Source: Methanocella_A sp049676595
GTDB taxonomy: Archaea; Halobacteriota; Methanocellia; Methanocellales; Methanocellaceae
NCBI RefSeq assembly: GCF_049676595.1
Contig: NZ_CP187259.1
Span: 2,790,001 to 2,854,000 of the forward strand
Direction of reading: 5' to 3'
Length of the DNA stretch: 64,000 nucleotides
Both the position numbers and the translations under genes were made by a program. Positions 31,909 through 41,397 of this stretch are shown piece after piece (position 1 is the first letter of the stretch; each line of letters begins with the position of its first letter). The notes beneath the pieces were generated by a model. That model had not been told where the DNA came from, searched no databases, and worked only from the letters and a program-made list of their open reading frames with translations.

Positions 31909-32334
31909 TCACTGTTTTACCCGCATTATCAACAGGTCTTCCATGGTCTCTTTTTTCCTGTAGGCCATGCCCTGGAAAATCGCAATCAGGGCGCCTTTGT
32001 CATCCGTGATGTCGATGGAATAGGTCCCGATGCGGCCGCCCAGCGACGTTTCCCGGGCGGTGGCAGTCAACACGCCTGACGGGACTGCTTTAACGTATGA
32101 GATACTGCAGTTGATGGCTACGGCCACCGTACCGTGGGAGTTACAGGCCGCGGCGAAGGCGTAGTCGGCCAGCGTAAAGAGTGCTCCGCCGTGGACCGTC
32201 CCCACGCCGTTGAGGTGGTGTTTTCCGATCGCCATTCTGGCCCTGGAGTTCCCGCCCGCGGCTTCTAGCAGCTCGATGCCGCAGTGCTGGGCGAACAGGT
32301 CGTTATCCCGGAAATACTGTGCGATGTCAGCCAA
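31909..32334 (-). CDS. Hotdog-fold thioesterase (PaaI type)
   Basis: 141 residues. The PaaI signature is HHLNGVGTVHGGALFTLADYA, with the catalytic Asp in LADYA and the HGG turn, followed by the hotdog strands. Hydrolyses acyl-CoA thioesters in the cytoplasm. Convergent with the preceding gene. Confidence 0.88.
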   Translation of the reverse strand: MADIAQYFRDNDLFAQHCGIELLEAAGGNSRARMAIGKHHLNGVGTVHGGALFTLADYAFAAACNSHGTVAVAINCSISYVKAVPSGVLTATARETSLGGRIGTYSIDITDDKGALIAIFQGMAYRKKETMEDLLIMRVKQ

Positions 32335-32519
32335 GATGATACCATGCCTGATTAGGGCACATAGATATTAACCGTTGTCACGGGCAAGGACAGACGCGTA
32401 AGTACTGTGTCGATATCCTCAAGTACTGCTCAAAATGCGTGTACCGGAGAATCATGCTGTGATTACCTCAGGATACTTATTAATAAATTTGCCAGAAAAC
32501 TCGTTCTGGAGAAATTATT

Positions 32520-33140
32520 ATGGCACAGATGACAATGCAGAAGCCGCCCTCGGGACTTGAAGACGGCATCGAGAAGATGTCGGCGACGCAAGAGTTAGGC
32601 CTCGAGCATGCCGTGTTAGACCGAATTATGCTGGCTATGCATCATTCGATGAAGATGGCCGGCAAGGGATCGAAGTCAAGCCTGGAGCCCTGCGTCAGAG
32701 GTTGCGAGATCATCAAGCAGGTCGTGGACAAGCACCACATGGTGATGGAAGAAGAGGAGATCTACCCGAAGTTCGAGAACACCAAGCTTTCCGACATGGC
32801 GAGGGTTCTGAAGGACCAGCACATCGAAATGCGGAAGATGGTGGCCAGGATGGAGAACCTCGCCAAAAAGGGAAGCGACATCGAGGATCTCAAGAGCACC
32901 TTCATGGACTTCCACGACATGGTCATGGCTCACGCAGCCTGGGAAGAGACCGTACTGTTCCCGTGCATGGAGGGCACCTGGTCCGAGAGCGACCTGGACG
33001 ACCTCAAGGAGACCCAGGAGAAGCACGAGAAGAAGCTCCTCGGCGAAGACGCGACCATGAAGATCTACGGCATGGTAGCAGATCTGGAGTCTTCTGCTGG
33101 CATCACCAGCCTCAAGGACTTCACCAGGAGAGCAAAATAA
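32520..33140 (+). CDS. Hemerythrin-like (HHE) domain protein
   Basis: 206 residues, four-helix bundle. The ligand histidines are in LGLEHAVLDRIML, KHHMVMEEEEIYP (HxxxE), KDQHIEMRK and HAAWEETVLFP. It is likely a di-iron protein binding O2 or NO, or storing iron, in the cytoplasm. This is plausible oxidative protection in a strict anaerobe. It runs toward the UbiA gene with 120 bases between. Confidence 0.88.
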   Translation: MAQMTMQKPPSGLEDGIEKMSATQELGLEHAVLDRIMLAMHHSMKMAGKGSKSSLEPCVRGCEIIKQVVDKHHMVMEEEEIYPKFENTKLSDMARVLKDQHIEMRKMVARMENLAKKGSDIEDLKSTFMDFHDMVMAHAAWEETVLFPCMEGTWSESDLDDLKETQEKHEKKLLGEDATMKIYGMVADLESSAGITSLKDFTRRAK

Positions 33141-33260
33141 ATCTCTTTTTTGCAGAGAGCCATCCCCGACAGGGATCGGCTCCTTTACCCTGCTGCCGGG
33201 GGTAACTACGGCAAAGATTATGTCCTCCGCGCCTTTAAGGATAGCAAACACGTGGTAAGG

Positions 33261-34145
33261 ATGGTAGACGCAGGTATTTTTCAAGCCAGCCTGGCCAAGG
33301 CCAGAGCCCTCTCGGATCTCGTGAGGACAGAGCTGCCCCTGTCTGCGGGCATATGCGTGGTGGCGGGGGAAATACTGGCACTGGGAGGCCTGCCTTCGAT
33401 ACCCGTAGCGGCCCTGGGCTTCGCTACCGGCTTTTTCATCTCGGGTTCGGCGATGATCACCAACGAATACTTCGATCTGGAGGTCGACCGGATCAACCAC
33501 CCGGACAGGCCGTTACCTTCGGGCAGGGTTACCATACCGGAGATGGCGCTGATGGCGGTGTTGTTTAGTATCGGCGGCCTCGTCGCTGCGGCGCTGCTAA
33601 GCCCCGTACTGCTCGCCCTCGCCGCCCTGCTGCTGGTGATCGGCATCCTGTACAACTGGAAACTCAAAGAGGCGGGCCTGCCCGGGAATATGATGGTGGC
33701 AGCCTCTGTGGGCATGACGTTCGTGTGCGGAGGGATGGCCGCTGGAAAGCCCCTGAGCGGCGTGGTCTGGACGTTCGGCGCCATGGCTTTCCTGTTCGAT
33801 CTCGCTGAGGAGATCGCCGGAGGGGCCATGGATATGGAAGGCGATCGCCAAAGAGGCGCCCGGACGGTGGCGCTGACGTACGGCAGGCAGCCCGCGCTGC
33901 GGGTATCCATGCTGCTATTCGCCGGGTTCATCGGGCTCAGCCTGCTGCCGTACCTGGCAGGCTGGCTGGGCTACGGCTACCTGGCCGCCATCCTGCTGGC
34001 CGATACAGCCATCGCCTATCTGGCCTTCGGGCTTTACAGGAGCCTGACACCGCAGGATGGCCGGGCGAATATGCGCCGGCTCTACCTGACGATGACGCTC
34101 ATGATCGTAGTAATACTGCTCTTGATAGTCGCTAACATCGCCTGA
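33261..34145 (+). CDS. UbiA-family prenyltransferase
   Basis: 294 residues with about eight membrane helices. The first Asp-rich motif is NEYFDLEVDRINHPDRPL and the second is DMEGDRQRGART, binding prenyl diphosphate through Mg. In methanogens, family members include digeranylgeranylglyceryl-phosphate synthase (membrane lipid) and methanophenazine or haem prenylation enzymes. The NxxxDxxxDxxxxPxRPLPSG motif fits the lipid enzyme, but the assignment is not certain. ATG 33261 (MVDAGIF) is chosen; the frame extends upstream to a TTG. Confidence 0.85.
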   Translation: MVDAGIFQASLAKARALSDLVRTELPLSAGICVVAGEILALGGLPSIPVAALGFATGFFISGSAMITNEYFDLEVDRINHPDRPLPSGRVTIPEMALMAVLFSIGGLVAAALLSPVLLALAALLLVIGILYNWKLKEAGLPGNMMVAASVGMTFVCGGMAAGKPLSGVVWTFGAMAFLFDLAEEIAGGAMDMEGDRQRGARTVALTYGRQPALRVSMLLFAGFIGLSLLPYLAGWLGYGYLAAILLADTAIAYLAFGLYRSLTPQDGRANMRRLYLTMTLMIVVILLLIVANIA

Positions 34146-34159
34146 CCGGCGACACCCTT

Positions 34160-34729
34160 TTAAAACCGGTAGCGCAAGTGCCGGATCAGCCTCCGGTAGA
34201 AGCCAAGCCTGCCCAATATGCCAGACATCACGCGCTGCAACCTCGACTCCGACAGCCGATCGACGAGCTCAGGCATGGTCAAAAAGGAGACCGAATCTAT
34301 CAGCTTGAGATCAGGAACCTGCTTTTCGAGCTCCAGAGGATCACCGATACTCCATGCAAGGGTAATGCCTGACGCCCTGACGGCCGGGATCAGAGATATC
34401 AGCCTGGTCATCAGCCGACTATAGGCGTCGAAAACGAACTCACCAGCCGGAAATTTCTCGGTGATTCGTTTGAACAGAGCCAGCGCCGCATCTTCCGCAA
34501 GGTACATCACCAGCCCTTCGGCAACCACCAGCACCGGCCTGTCAGAGGGTATTACATCAAGCCACTTCAGATCTGTGACTGAAGAGCTGATCATGGTGTA
34601 GTTTTGGCGATCTGGATACAGGCGCTTGCGCAATTCGATCATATCCGGGTAATCGATGTCGTACCAGAGGGCGCATATTGAAAGCCTTGAGCCGGGCAGG
34701 TAAAACCGGCCGCCGGCCACACAGTACAC
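34160..34729 (-). pseudogene. 5'-truncated LCM/TcmP-type methyltransferase
   Basis: About 190 codons match the C-terminal two thirds of leucine carboxyl methyltransferase/TcmP-like proteins: WYDIDYPDMIELRKRLYP, SSSVTDLKWLD, VLVVAEGLVMYLAEDAALAL. The N-terminal 70-80 residues with the SAM-binding GxGxD motif are missing or degenerate (CVAGGRFYLPG aligns where GLDTRFYR is expected). There is no ATG, only GTG 34729, and an upstream in-frame stop closes the frame at about 34777. It is probably inactive. Confidence 0.6.
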
Positions 34730-34816
34730 AAGTAGCTGGCAGGATCGACCGCCATTATTGTAAATTAACTATTTCGAGCCGGTGTTATAACTTTACCAGG
34801 GACTACAGAGGATTAC

Positions 34817-36271
34817 ATGCCGGTAAATGTGCCCTCAACCAGGAAACCGGAAGATAGCCGGATTGTGGTCCCCGGGCGAGTGCTGGATAGCCTGACGCGG
34901 AACCGGGGCCGTTACCTGCGAGAGCTGGCGGAATTTTTGGAGATCCCGAGCGTCGGCGCAGATCGGCACCATACAGCCGATATGAGAAGGGCGGCGGAGT
35001 GGTTCCTGGCGAGGGTGGAAAGGTCGGGCTTTTCTGGAAAAGTGTTCGAGACGCAGGGACACCCGATAGTCTACGCGGAGCGATGCCCGGATAAAGCAGC
35101 GCCGACACTGCTCGTTTACGGCCACTACGACGTCCAGCCGCCCGGGCCTTTGCATGCCTGGAAAACTTTGCCTTTCACCCCTGTCGTGAAGGATGGAGCC
35201 ATATATGCCAGAGGGGCAACCGATGACAAAGGTCCGGTGCTCACGTACCTGAACGCCATGGACTCCATCATCGCCGCCGAGGGCACTCTGCCCCTCAACG
35301 TCAAACTGCTCGTGGAGGGAGAGGAAGAGATGGGCAGCCCGAATATAGAGCGGTTTGCCCGGGAGCACCGGAGGATGCTGAAGGCCGACACCCTCGCGAT
35401 GTCGGACACTACCCGGTACAGTAATAGCGTTCCGGCTATCCACTACGGGTACCGGGGCCTCGTCAACATGCAGATCGAAGTGACTGGCCCGGCCTTCGGC
35501 GTACACTCGGGCGTATTCGGCGGCCTCGTAAGGAACCCTGCGATGGTGCTGGCCAGAATCCTCTGCCACCTGAAGGACGATGACGGCAGGGTGACGATAC
35601 CGGGATTTTACGATCACGTCAGGGGGGTGGAGCAGTGGGAGCGAAAAGAAATGGCCAGCCTGCCGGTCGACGACGGAGCCCTGAGACAATACCTGGGCGT
35701 GGACACGCTGGCACCTGAAAAAGGCTTCACCCTGCCAGAGAGCCGGTACTTCCGACCAACGCTGGACGTTACGGGTATCCAGGGCGGCCACGAGGGGGAA
35801 GGCATGAAAACTATCATCCCCTCGCGCGCTATCGCAAAGATAAGCATGCGGCTGGTGCCCGACCAGAAGGCAGAAGTGATAGGGCCGCTGGCCGCAGACT
35901 ATGTTCGCTCGCTGGCGCTGCCGGGCGTCGGGGTGGCGATCACCCACTGGTACGGAAACGACCCGCTGGTCGTGCCCACAGATACTCCGGCCATGGCGGT
36001 GGCGAAGCGAGCCATCGAGTACGGCTTCGGCCGGCGGCCGGTGCTGGCCCGGACAGGCGGCACAGTGGGAGCGGTGACAGCGCTACACAAGGAGTTAGGC
36101 ATCGAGAATATCCTCATGATGGGCTGGGGCAGCCCGGAAGACGGCGCTCATGCACCCAACGAGCACTTCGAGATATATGACTTCGACAGAGGCATGAAAA
36201 CGGTTGCCGCACTGCTTTACGGGCTTGCGACTATAAAAAGTGATAGCACTGGCTTGAAGCAGCAGAGGTAA
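34817..36271 (+). CDS. M20-family metallopeptidase (dipeptidase/deacylase)
   Basis: 484 residues. LLVYGHYDVQPPGP gives the first Zn His and Asp, GATDDKGP the bridging Asp, LLVEGEEEMGS the catalytic and ligand Glu, DTTRYS the next ligand, and MGWGSPEDGAHAPNE the last His. The dimerisation (lid) domain spans about 200-330. It probably hydrolyses dipeptides or N-acyl amino acids in the cytoplasm. ATG 34817 is about 25 bases after TTATAACTTT, near-leaderless. Confidence 0.92.
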   Translation: MPVNVPSTRKPEDSRIVVPGRVLDSLTRNRGRYLRELAEFLEIPSVGADRHHTADMRRAAEWFLARVERSGFSGKVFETQGHPIVYAERCPDKAAPTLLVYGHYDVQPPGPLHAWKTLPFTPVVKDGAIYARGATDDKGPVLTYLNAMDSIIAAEGTLPLNVKLLVEGEEEMGSPNIERFAREHRRMLKADTLAMSDTTRYSNSVPAIHYGYRGLVNMQIEVTGPAFGVHSGVFGGLVRNPAMVLARILCHLKDDDGRVTIPGFYDHVRGVEQWERKEMASLPVDDGALRQYLGVDTLAPEKGFTLPESRYFRPTLDVTGIQGGHEGEGMKTIIPSRAIAKISMRLVPDQKAEVIGPLAADYVRSLALPGVGVAITHWYGNDPLVVPTDTPAMAVAKRAIEYGFGRRPVLARTGGTVGAVTALHKELGIENILMMGWGSPEDGAHAPNEHFEIYDFDRGMKTVAALLYGLATIKSDSTGLKQQR

Positions 36272-36305
36272 CAAAAATATTCGGCTCAAAAGTTTTGGTA
36301 GCTGA

Positions 36306-36400
36306 TGGGCCCGCTGCGATTTGAACGCAGGACCTCTCGGTTATCAGCCGAGCGCTTGTCGCTGCTTTTGGCAGTTCCGACCTGGCTAAGCTACGGGCCC
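36306..36400 (-). tRNA. tRNA-Ile (GAT) with a 20-nt D-arm intron, copy 1
   Basis: Acceptor GGGCCCG/CGGGCCC, T arm CTGCG-TTCAAAT-CGCAG and anticodon stem CTCGG-CTGATAA-CCGAG are all perfect; discriminator A is at 36306. The anticodon is GAT. The D arm carries 20 extra bases. They fold as GTCG/CGAC with a 3-nt bulge GAA next to helix CTGC/GCAG, and a second AAG bulge beyond, a relaxed bulge-helix-bulge. Cutting within the bulges joins GGTCGGA to GCG and restores a normal D arm (GCTT...GAGC) and a 75-nt tRNA. The intron would lie at about position 23/24. Confidence 0.9.
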
Positions 36401-36509
36401 TTAATTACCTGTATACTATACCTTGCCTTTGCACAATACAGTACACTAAGAGTAATAGTGTATGGAAAAGGCAAGTTTCGGGGTCTGACAAATCACCATT
36501 GTAAGGTGA

Positions 36510-36604
36510 TGGGCCCGCTGCGATTTGAACGCAGGACCTCTCGGTTATCAGCCGAGCGCTTGTCGCTGCTTTTGGCAGTTCCGACCTGGCTAAGCTACGG
36601 GCCC
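36510..36604 (-). tRNA. tRNA-Ile (GAT) with a 20-nt D-arm intron, copy 2
   Basis: All 95 bases are identical to the copy at 36306-36400, including the D-arm insertion; 109 bases of unrelated spacer lie between. A box A-like ACTTTTATG (minus strand, about 36640) precedes it. The tandem identical genes suggest recent duplication or conversion. Confidence 0.9.
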
Positions 36605-36730
36605 GACATCTCTGTAAAAGGCCCTACTACTACATAAAAGTTATGGGCGAAATAGGCTATCGAGCACTTCTACTTAAATACTCACAATGTTTTAATAGCA
36701 GGAACTCGCAACTAGGCTCGATTTTCGGCT

Positions 36731-37642
36731 ATGAAGTGTGATAAGTGTAACCGTGAAGCGGTCATTTACCAGAAGTATTCCGGCATGCACCTGTGCAGCC
36801 TCCACGAGATCGCCGACGTGGAGCGCAAGATCAAGCGCAGGATGCGCAAGGAAAGGATGGCCAAACCAGGCGATCACATAGCTGTGGCCATGAGCGGTGG
36901 CAAGGACAGCGCTGTTACGCTGTCAATCCTCATAGACACATTCACTACCAGGTCAAACATCAAATTCTCCGCCATCACCGTCGATGAGGGCATCGAAGGC
37001 TACAGGAACGAATCGATCCCGTTCGCGAAGGAGCTATGCGACCGCCTTGGAGTGCCTCACTACGTCGTCTCGTTCAAGGAAGAGATCGGGCATACGCTGG
37101 ATGATATACTGAGCAGGGAGCGCAAAGAAGCGTCCTGCACCTACTGCGGCGTCTTCCGCCGCACCTTGCTGAACCGGAAGGCGAGAGAGATCGGCGCCAA
37201 CAAGCTCGCCACCGGCCACAACCTCGACGACGAGGCGCAGGTAGTCCTGCTGAACGTCATGAACGGAGACGTCGAGCGGCTGGCCCGCCTGCGGCCCTCC
37301 AGAGCGCAGGAAGGGCTGATCCCCAGGATCAAGCCGCTGATCGACGTGCCGGAGAAGGAGATCGCATTATACGCCTTCCTGAAAAAGCTGCCGTTCTACA
37401 TGGGCGAGTGCCCGTACACCAGCGAATCGTTCCGGGGCGAGATCAAGGATATGCTCAACGACTTCGAGGCCAGGCACCCGGGCACGAAGTACTCGGTCCT
37501 GAGCGGCTTCGAGAACATGATCGACTGCCTGAAAGAGAAATACCCCCAGGTGCCGCTGGCGAAGTGCGAGGTCTGCGGGGAGCCGGGCATCCAGGGCGTA
37601 TGCCAGGCGTGTAAACTGAAAAAGCGGGTCAGGATAGACTAG
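36731..37642 (+). CDS. ncsA: tRNA 2-thiolation ATPase (NcsA/TtuA family)
   Basis: 303 residues. An N-terminal CxxC zinc pair (CDKCNRE) is followed by CSLH, PP-loop SGGKDSAVT (about 55-65), and the central pair CTYCGVFRR that, with a later Cys, holds a [4Fe-4S] cluster in TtuA-like enzymes. GHNLDDEAQ comes next, and a C-terminal zinc ribbon CEVCGEPGIQGVCQAC. The enzyme adenylates and thiolates U34 or U54 of tRNA. It is convergent with the surface protein gene and separated from it by a strong terminator. It lies next to two tRNA genes. Confidence 0.9.
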   Translation: MKCDKCNREAVIYQKYSGMHLCSLHEIADVERKIKRRMRKERMAKPGDHIAVAMSGGKDSAVTLSILIDTFTTRSNIKFSAITVDEGIEGYRNESIPFAKELCDRLGVPHYVVSFKEEIGHTLDDILSRERKEASCTYCGVFRRTLLNRKAREIGANKLATGHNLDDEAQVVLLNVMNGDVERLARLRPSRAQEGLIPRIKPLIDVPEKEIALYAFLKKLPFYMGECPYTSESFRGEIKDMLNDFEARHPGTKYSVLSGFENMIDCLKEKYPQVPLAKCEVCGEPGIQGVCQACKLKKRVRID

Positions 37643-37657
37643 TAGGACCTGGATAAA

Positions 37658-37677
37658 ACGGGGGCTGAAAGCCCCGT
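37658..37677. terminator. Bidirectional terminator hairpin
   Basis: ACGGGGGCT (37658-37666) pairs with AGCCCCGT (37670-37677) with a 3-nt loop, exactly between two convergent stop codons, with AAAA before it and TATTTT after it. Confidence 0.7.
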
Positions 37678-37691
37678 ACTATTTTCCCCGA

Positions 37692-40517
37692 TCATCGTTT
37701 TCTCCGGAGCAGTCTGAAGAGCAGCGCCCCCATCCCGATCCCGAGTAAGCCTTCGATACCCGTTGCCGGCACTGGCACCGGAGTCGCAACTCCCGGTGGC
37801 GGAGGCGTGATGAAGATCGAGGGCTCTGCCGTTGGAGTCGCCGTCGGCGCAGGAGCCGGAGTAGGCGTGACAGGCAATGGTGTCGGCGTGGGCGTGGCCG
37901 GCTGTGAAGCGTTCACAACATCGGACAGATTAGAGCCTGGCGGTACGATGAATTCCCCCGATGGCACCCGCTGGTAGGGATTCGGTATGCTGAGCGGCGG
38001 ACCATAGGGGCCCGTAGGTGCTTCGGTCTGCGGGAACCGGGGATTCACTTTTAGCAGGTACACCTGAGAATTGGCGGGCCTCATAACCCGGAAATCGTCC
38101 CCGCCTGCAAAGCCCTTCACATCTATCGACCCGGTCTGTCCGGCGATGACGTACCCGTCCCCGACAGGAGCCACTGAATAGCCGATATCCCTGCCCGGCC
38201 CGCCGTAGGTGGCATTTAAGACGAAGCCGCCTGTCGAATTTGTCTTAACCAGGTATACGTCATAACTACCGTTACCGTATGAGTTGGTATCGCCCACAAT
38301 AACGTAGCCACCACCGATAGCGGCAAGAGAGTTGCCAGACTCGCGCTCCGGGCCGCCGTAAGACTGGTTCCACACCCTGTTGCCGCTGAAATCGGTCTTC
38401 AGCAGGAGCACATCCAGGTTGCCGGTACCACCATACCAGTCCATCGTGCCGGCGACGAAATAGCCATCATTCCCGACCAGCAGGGAATTGCCAGTTTCAT
38501 CGCCCTCTCCGCCGTAGGTAGTGTTCCACGCCATGTCACCGTTCAGGTTAGTCTTTACCAGATAGACGTCGTCGCTACCGGCACCGTAAGTATTGGTCCT
38601 GCCCGCTATGACATACCCGTCACTGACAGCCCCGAGTGCATTACCGAACTCTCCGTACTCCCCGCCATACGTTTTCTCCCAGACGAGGTTACCATTCAGA
38701 TCGGTCTTCACCAGGTACACATCACTGGAGCCGCTGCCGGAAGACCACGTGGTGCCCGCCACCGCGTAGCCGCCGCTGACGGCTACTACAGAGCGACCCC
38801 AGTCGTCGTCCGCGCCCCCAAACCGCTTCTCCCAGACCAGATTACCGTTCAGATCCGTCTTGATTACGTACATGTCTGAGAAACCGACGTCATCCCAGCT
38901 CGTGCCCGCGATGACGTAACCGTCGCTGACGGCGATCACAGACCTACCCTCGTCGCTGTTATCCCCACCGAAGGTCCGGTTCCACACCCTGTTGCCGCTG
39001 AAGTCCGTCTTCAGCAGGTACACATCGGTGTAGCTTTCTTCTTCCGGGGTAGTGGAACCCGTTACGACATAGCCATCGCTCACCTTCAGGACAGAATAGC
39101 CGATGTTAGACCCTTCCGCCCGGCCGAACGTCTTTTCCCAGGCAAGCCCGGGCAGGACGGGCACAGGAGTAGGAGTAGGAGAAACGGTAGGAGTAGCCGT
39201 CGGAGTAGGAGTGGGAGTGGGCTCTGTAACCGTTATTAAGACGCTGTCAGGCTCGCTGGCACCGCCGGCATTAGACGCTACCAGAGTCACGTTATACTCC
39301 TCCGCGGCACTGAACGTGTGGCTCGGGTTCTGCTCTGTGGACGTGCCGTCCGCCCCGAAAGTCCACAGCCACGAAGTCGGCGAGTTGGTGCCGCTGCCCT
39401 GGAAGTCCACGGTTAATGGCGCAGTACCACTCTGCGGGCCAGCCGGGCTGTCGATGCTGGCTACCGGCACAGGCGTAGGTGTAGGCGTCGGAGTAGGAGG
39501 AGCGGCCGGAACGATAAACTGGCCGAAGGCCGCGGGACTGGATCCCACAGACACAGTGGTAGTCACAGTGTTCGTAGCCGCATCTACAACTGACACGGTG
39601 CTGTCATACTGGTTCACGACGTAGATCGTGCTCCCGTCGGGAGTGAGCGCAACACCGTATGGACCATCCCCCACTGTCACTGTAGCCGTCACGGCGTTCG
39701 TCGCCGCATCGATCACAGCCATTGAGCTGCCTTCGCTGTTCACGGCGTAAATAGTATTGCCGGCAGGGTTCACCGCAACCGCAAAAGGATTGTCACCCAC
39801 TGTTACTGTGTCTGTTACGGCATTTGTGGCAGCATCGATCACCGATACGGAATTGTCATCGTAGTTTGCCGTATAGACAGTCGTTCCCGCAGAGTTCACC
39901 GCTACCCCATAGGGGCCTTCTCCCACAGTCACAGTGTCAGTGACCGCATTGGTTGCCGCATCGATCACCGATACGGTACCGGCGACCATGTTAGTCACGT
40001 AGATCCTGGTCCCCGCTGGGTTCACCGCAACGCCGTAAGGTTTTGAGCCGACTGATATAGTGCCTGTCACTGTGTTTGTAGCCGCATCGATCACCGACAC
40101 GGTGTCGTCGCCGAAATTTGTCACGTAGACAGTAGTACCGGCAGGATTCACAGCAACACCCGAAGGCCCGGTTCCCACAGTCACAGTAGCCGTAACAGTA
40201 TTCGTCGCTGCGTCGATCACCGACAAAGAGTTACCCCCACGATTCGTCACATAGACAGTTGTCCCGGCAGGATTCACCGCAACTCCAATGGGACTTGACC
40301 CCACAGCCACTGTCGTGGCCACGGTGTTTGTCTGAGTATCGATTACCGAAACAGTCCCGTCCCCAAAGTTCGTAATATAGGCATACGGGCCGGCTGCGCT
40401 TACTACCAGGGTGAACGGCATCAGCGCTACCAGGATAAACACACTATAAGCTAAAGTTCGTATTGTCCCGTTCGTAAAAATAGCCTTAAAGAGGCACCGC
40501 CCGCTAGCTAATAACAC
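37692..40517 (-). CDS. Large surface protein: YVTN beta-propeller, PKD domain, second propeller, C-terminal anchor
   Basis: 941 residues. A signal peptide is followed by about seven YVTN-type repeats (VYVTNxxDDTVSVIDAATNTV, 42 residues each; about 45-345). A Pro/Thr linker leads to one PKD domain (PAGPQSGTAPLTVDFQGSG, WTFGADGTSTEQNPSH). A second linker leads to about seven repeats of 45-50 residues with GYVIAG and VYLVKTDLNGNLVWEKTYGG, and the tail is Pro-rich. It ends in ATGIEGLLGIGMGALLFRLLRRKR-like residues: a motif, a membrane helix and basic end resembling archaeosortase sorting signals. Such proteins decorate the envelope of Methanosarcinales/Methanocellales. The start is GTG 40517. Internal repeats are similar at the DNA level, so copy number may vary. 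Confidence 0.85.
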   Translation of the reverse strand: MLLASGRCLFKAIFTNGTIRTLAYSVFILVALMPFTLVVSAAGPYAYITNFGDGTVSVIDTQTNTVATTVAVGSSPIGVAVNPAGTTVYVTNRGGNSLSVIDAATNTVTATVTVGTGPSGVAVNPAGTTVYVTNFGDDTVSVIDAATNTVTGTISVGSKPYGVAVNPAGTRIYVTNMVAGTVSVIDAATNAVTDTVTVGEGPYGVAVNSAGTTVYTANYDDNSVSVIDAATNAVTDTVTVGDNPFAVAVNPAGNTIYAVNSEGSSMAVIDAATNAVTATVTVGDGPYGVALTPDGSTIYVVNQYDSTVSVVDAATNTVTTTVSVGSSPAAFGQFIVPAAPPTPTPTPTPVPVASIDSPAGPQSGTAPLTVDFQGSGTNSPTSWLWTFGADGTSTEQNPSHTFSAAEEYNVTLVASNAGGASEPDSVLITVTEPTPTPTPTATPTVSPTPTPVPVLPGLAWEKTFGRAEGSNIGYSVLKVSDGYVVTGSTTPEEESYTDVYLLKTDFSGNRVWNRTFGGDNSDEGRSVIAVSDGYVIAGTSWDDVGFSDMYVIKTDLNGNLVWEKRFGGADDDWGRSVVAVSGGYAVAGTTWSSGSGSSDVYLVKTDLNGNLVWEKTYGGEYGEFGNALGAVSDGYVIAGRTNTYGAGSDDVYLVKTNLNGDMAWNTTYGGEGDETGNSLLVGNDGYFVAGTMDWYGGTGNLDVLLLKTDFSGNRVWNQSYGGPERESGNSLAAIGGGYVIVGDTNSYGNGSYDVYLVKTNSTGGFVLNATYGGPGRDIGYSVAPVGDGYVIAGQTGSIDVKGFAGGDDFRVMRPANSQVYLLKVNPRFPQTEAPTGPYGPPLSIPNPYQRVPSGEFIVPPGSNLSDVVNASQPATPTPTPLPVTPTPAPAPTATPTAEPSIFITPPPPGVATPVPVPATGIEGLLGIGMGALLFRLLRRKR

Positions 40518-40692
40518 TAAGAATCCACCCCACTCAAGACTGAGATATTAATGATAAAATTATAATCATTGACACTATTAAGTACAAACTCGAGAAACAG
40601 ACCGTTTGTCAGCCGTCTGCCCATAATCTGCATGCCGGTTCTGGGTGAACCGGGAATAAGGCTTTTTTCTACGGCAGACGTCCTTAATGTGA

Positions 40693-41331
40693 ATGACCTC
40701 TCGTGCCGGCGTGGAAAAAATCGTAGCAGAACTTGGTGAGCCTTACTCAGCCATGCTGGGCATCGACCTGAATGAAGGAGACTCTGCCTGGCTGAAGTGG
40801 TTCCTCGCGGCATACCTGTACGCAAAGCCCATCCAGGAGGGCTCTGCCGCGGAGACGTACCAGACACTGGTATCTAATGGCCTGACCAGCGCCGCCGACA
40901 TCCAGGACATTGACAGGGACCTACTTGTGCGGCTGCTGGACGAGGGCGGCTACGCCAGGTATGACGAGAGCACCGCAGACAGGCTAATCGCCATTTTCGG
41001 GACGCTTCAGCAGCAGTACGACGGCAAGCTCGGCCGCCTGTACAACTCGGCCAAAGACAGCCGCGACCTTGAGCAGCGAATCATGGCCCTGGGCAAAGGT
41101 ATCGGCCCGGTGACTGTCTCAGTCTTTCTCCGGGATATGCAGGCAGTCTGGCCCAAGGCAGACCCCGAGCCCACGCCCAGAGAGAAGGAAACCGCAAAGG
41201 CGCTGGGCATCTGGGATATCAGACAGTATGCACGCGACCATCACCTCGACAGAGTTAGGCTCGAAACCGCCCTGCACCGCTACTCTCGGAAGTTGCGGAG
41301 AAGCCGGTGCATCAACAAGAAGAAGAAATGA
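40693..41331 (+). CDS. HhH-GPD-like DNA glycosylase-fold protein
   Basis: 212 residues, alpha-helical. A helix-hairpin-helix with the Gly-rich turn GKGIGPVTVSVFLRDM (about 138-153) is the DNA-binding element of endonuclease III/AlkA-type glycosylases. The expected downstream catalytic Asp could be D in FLRDM. There is no four-Cys iron-sulfur loop. The C-terminus is strongly basic (RKLRRSRCINKKKK). Probably DNA repair; the substrate is unknown. Confidence 0.6.
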   Translation: MTSRAGVEKIVAELGEPYSAMLGIDLNEGDSAWLKWFLAAYLYAKPIQEGSAAETYQTLVSNGLTSAADIQDIDRDLLVRLLDEGGYARYDESTADRLIAIFGTLQQQYDGKLGRLYNSAKDSRDLEQRIMALGKGIGPVTVSVFLRDMQAVWPKADPEPTPREKETAKALGIWDIRQYARDHHLDRVRLETALHRYSRKLRRSRCINKKKK

Positions 41332-41397
41332 GGTATGCTCGGCCCCGGCAGGCCTCGGTCTTAAATCGCAATCAGCACGGTTCGACCTATCGGTCGC

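Noticed and set aside
32335..32519. Cys-containing open stretch upstream of the hemerythrin gene (KYCVDILKYCSKC)
   Set aside because: No start codon is available in frame and the similarity comes from a repeated CAAGTACTG word; it does not look like a gene.
40517..40867. Minus-strand open frame of about 116 codons upstream of the large surface protein
   Set aside because: It lies mostly antisense to the HhH protein gene and has an unnatural composition; the plus-strand protein has a recognisable motif.
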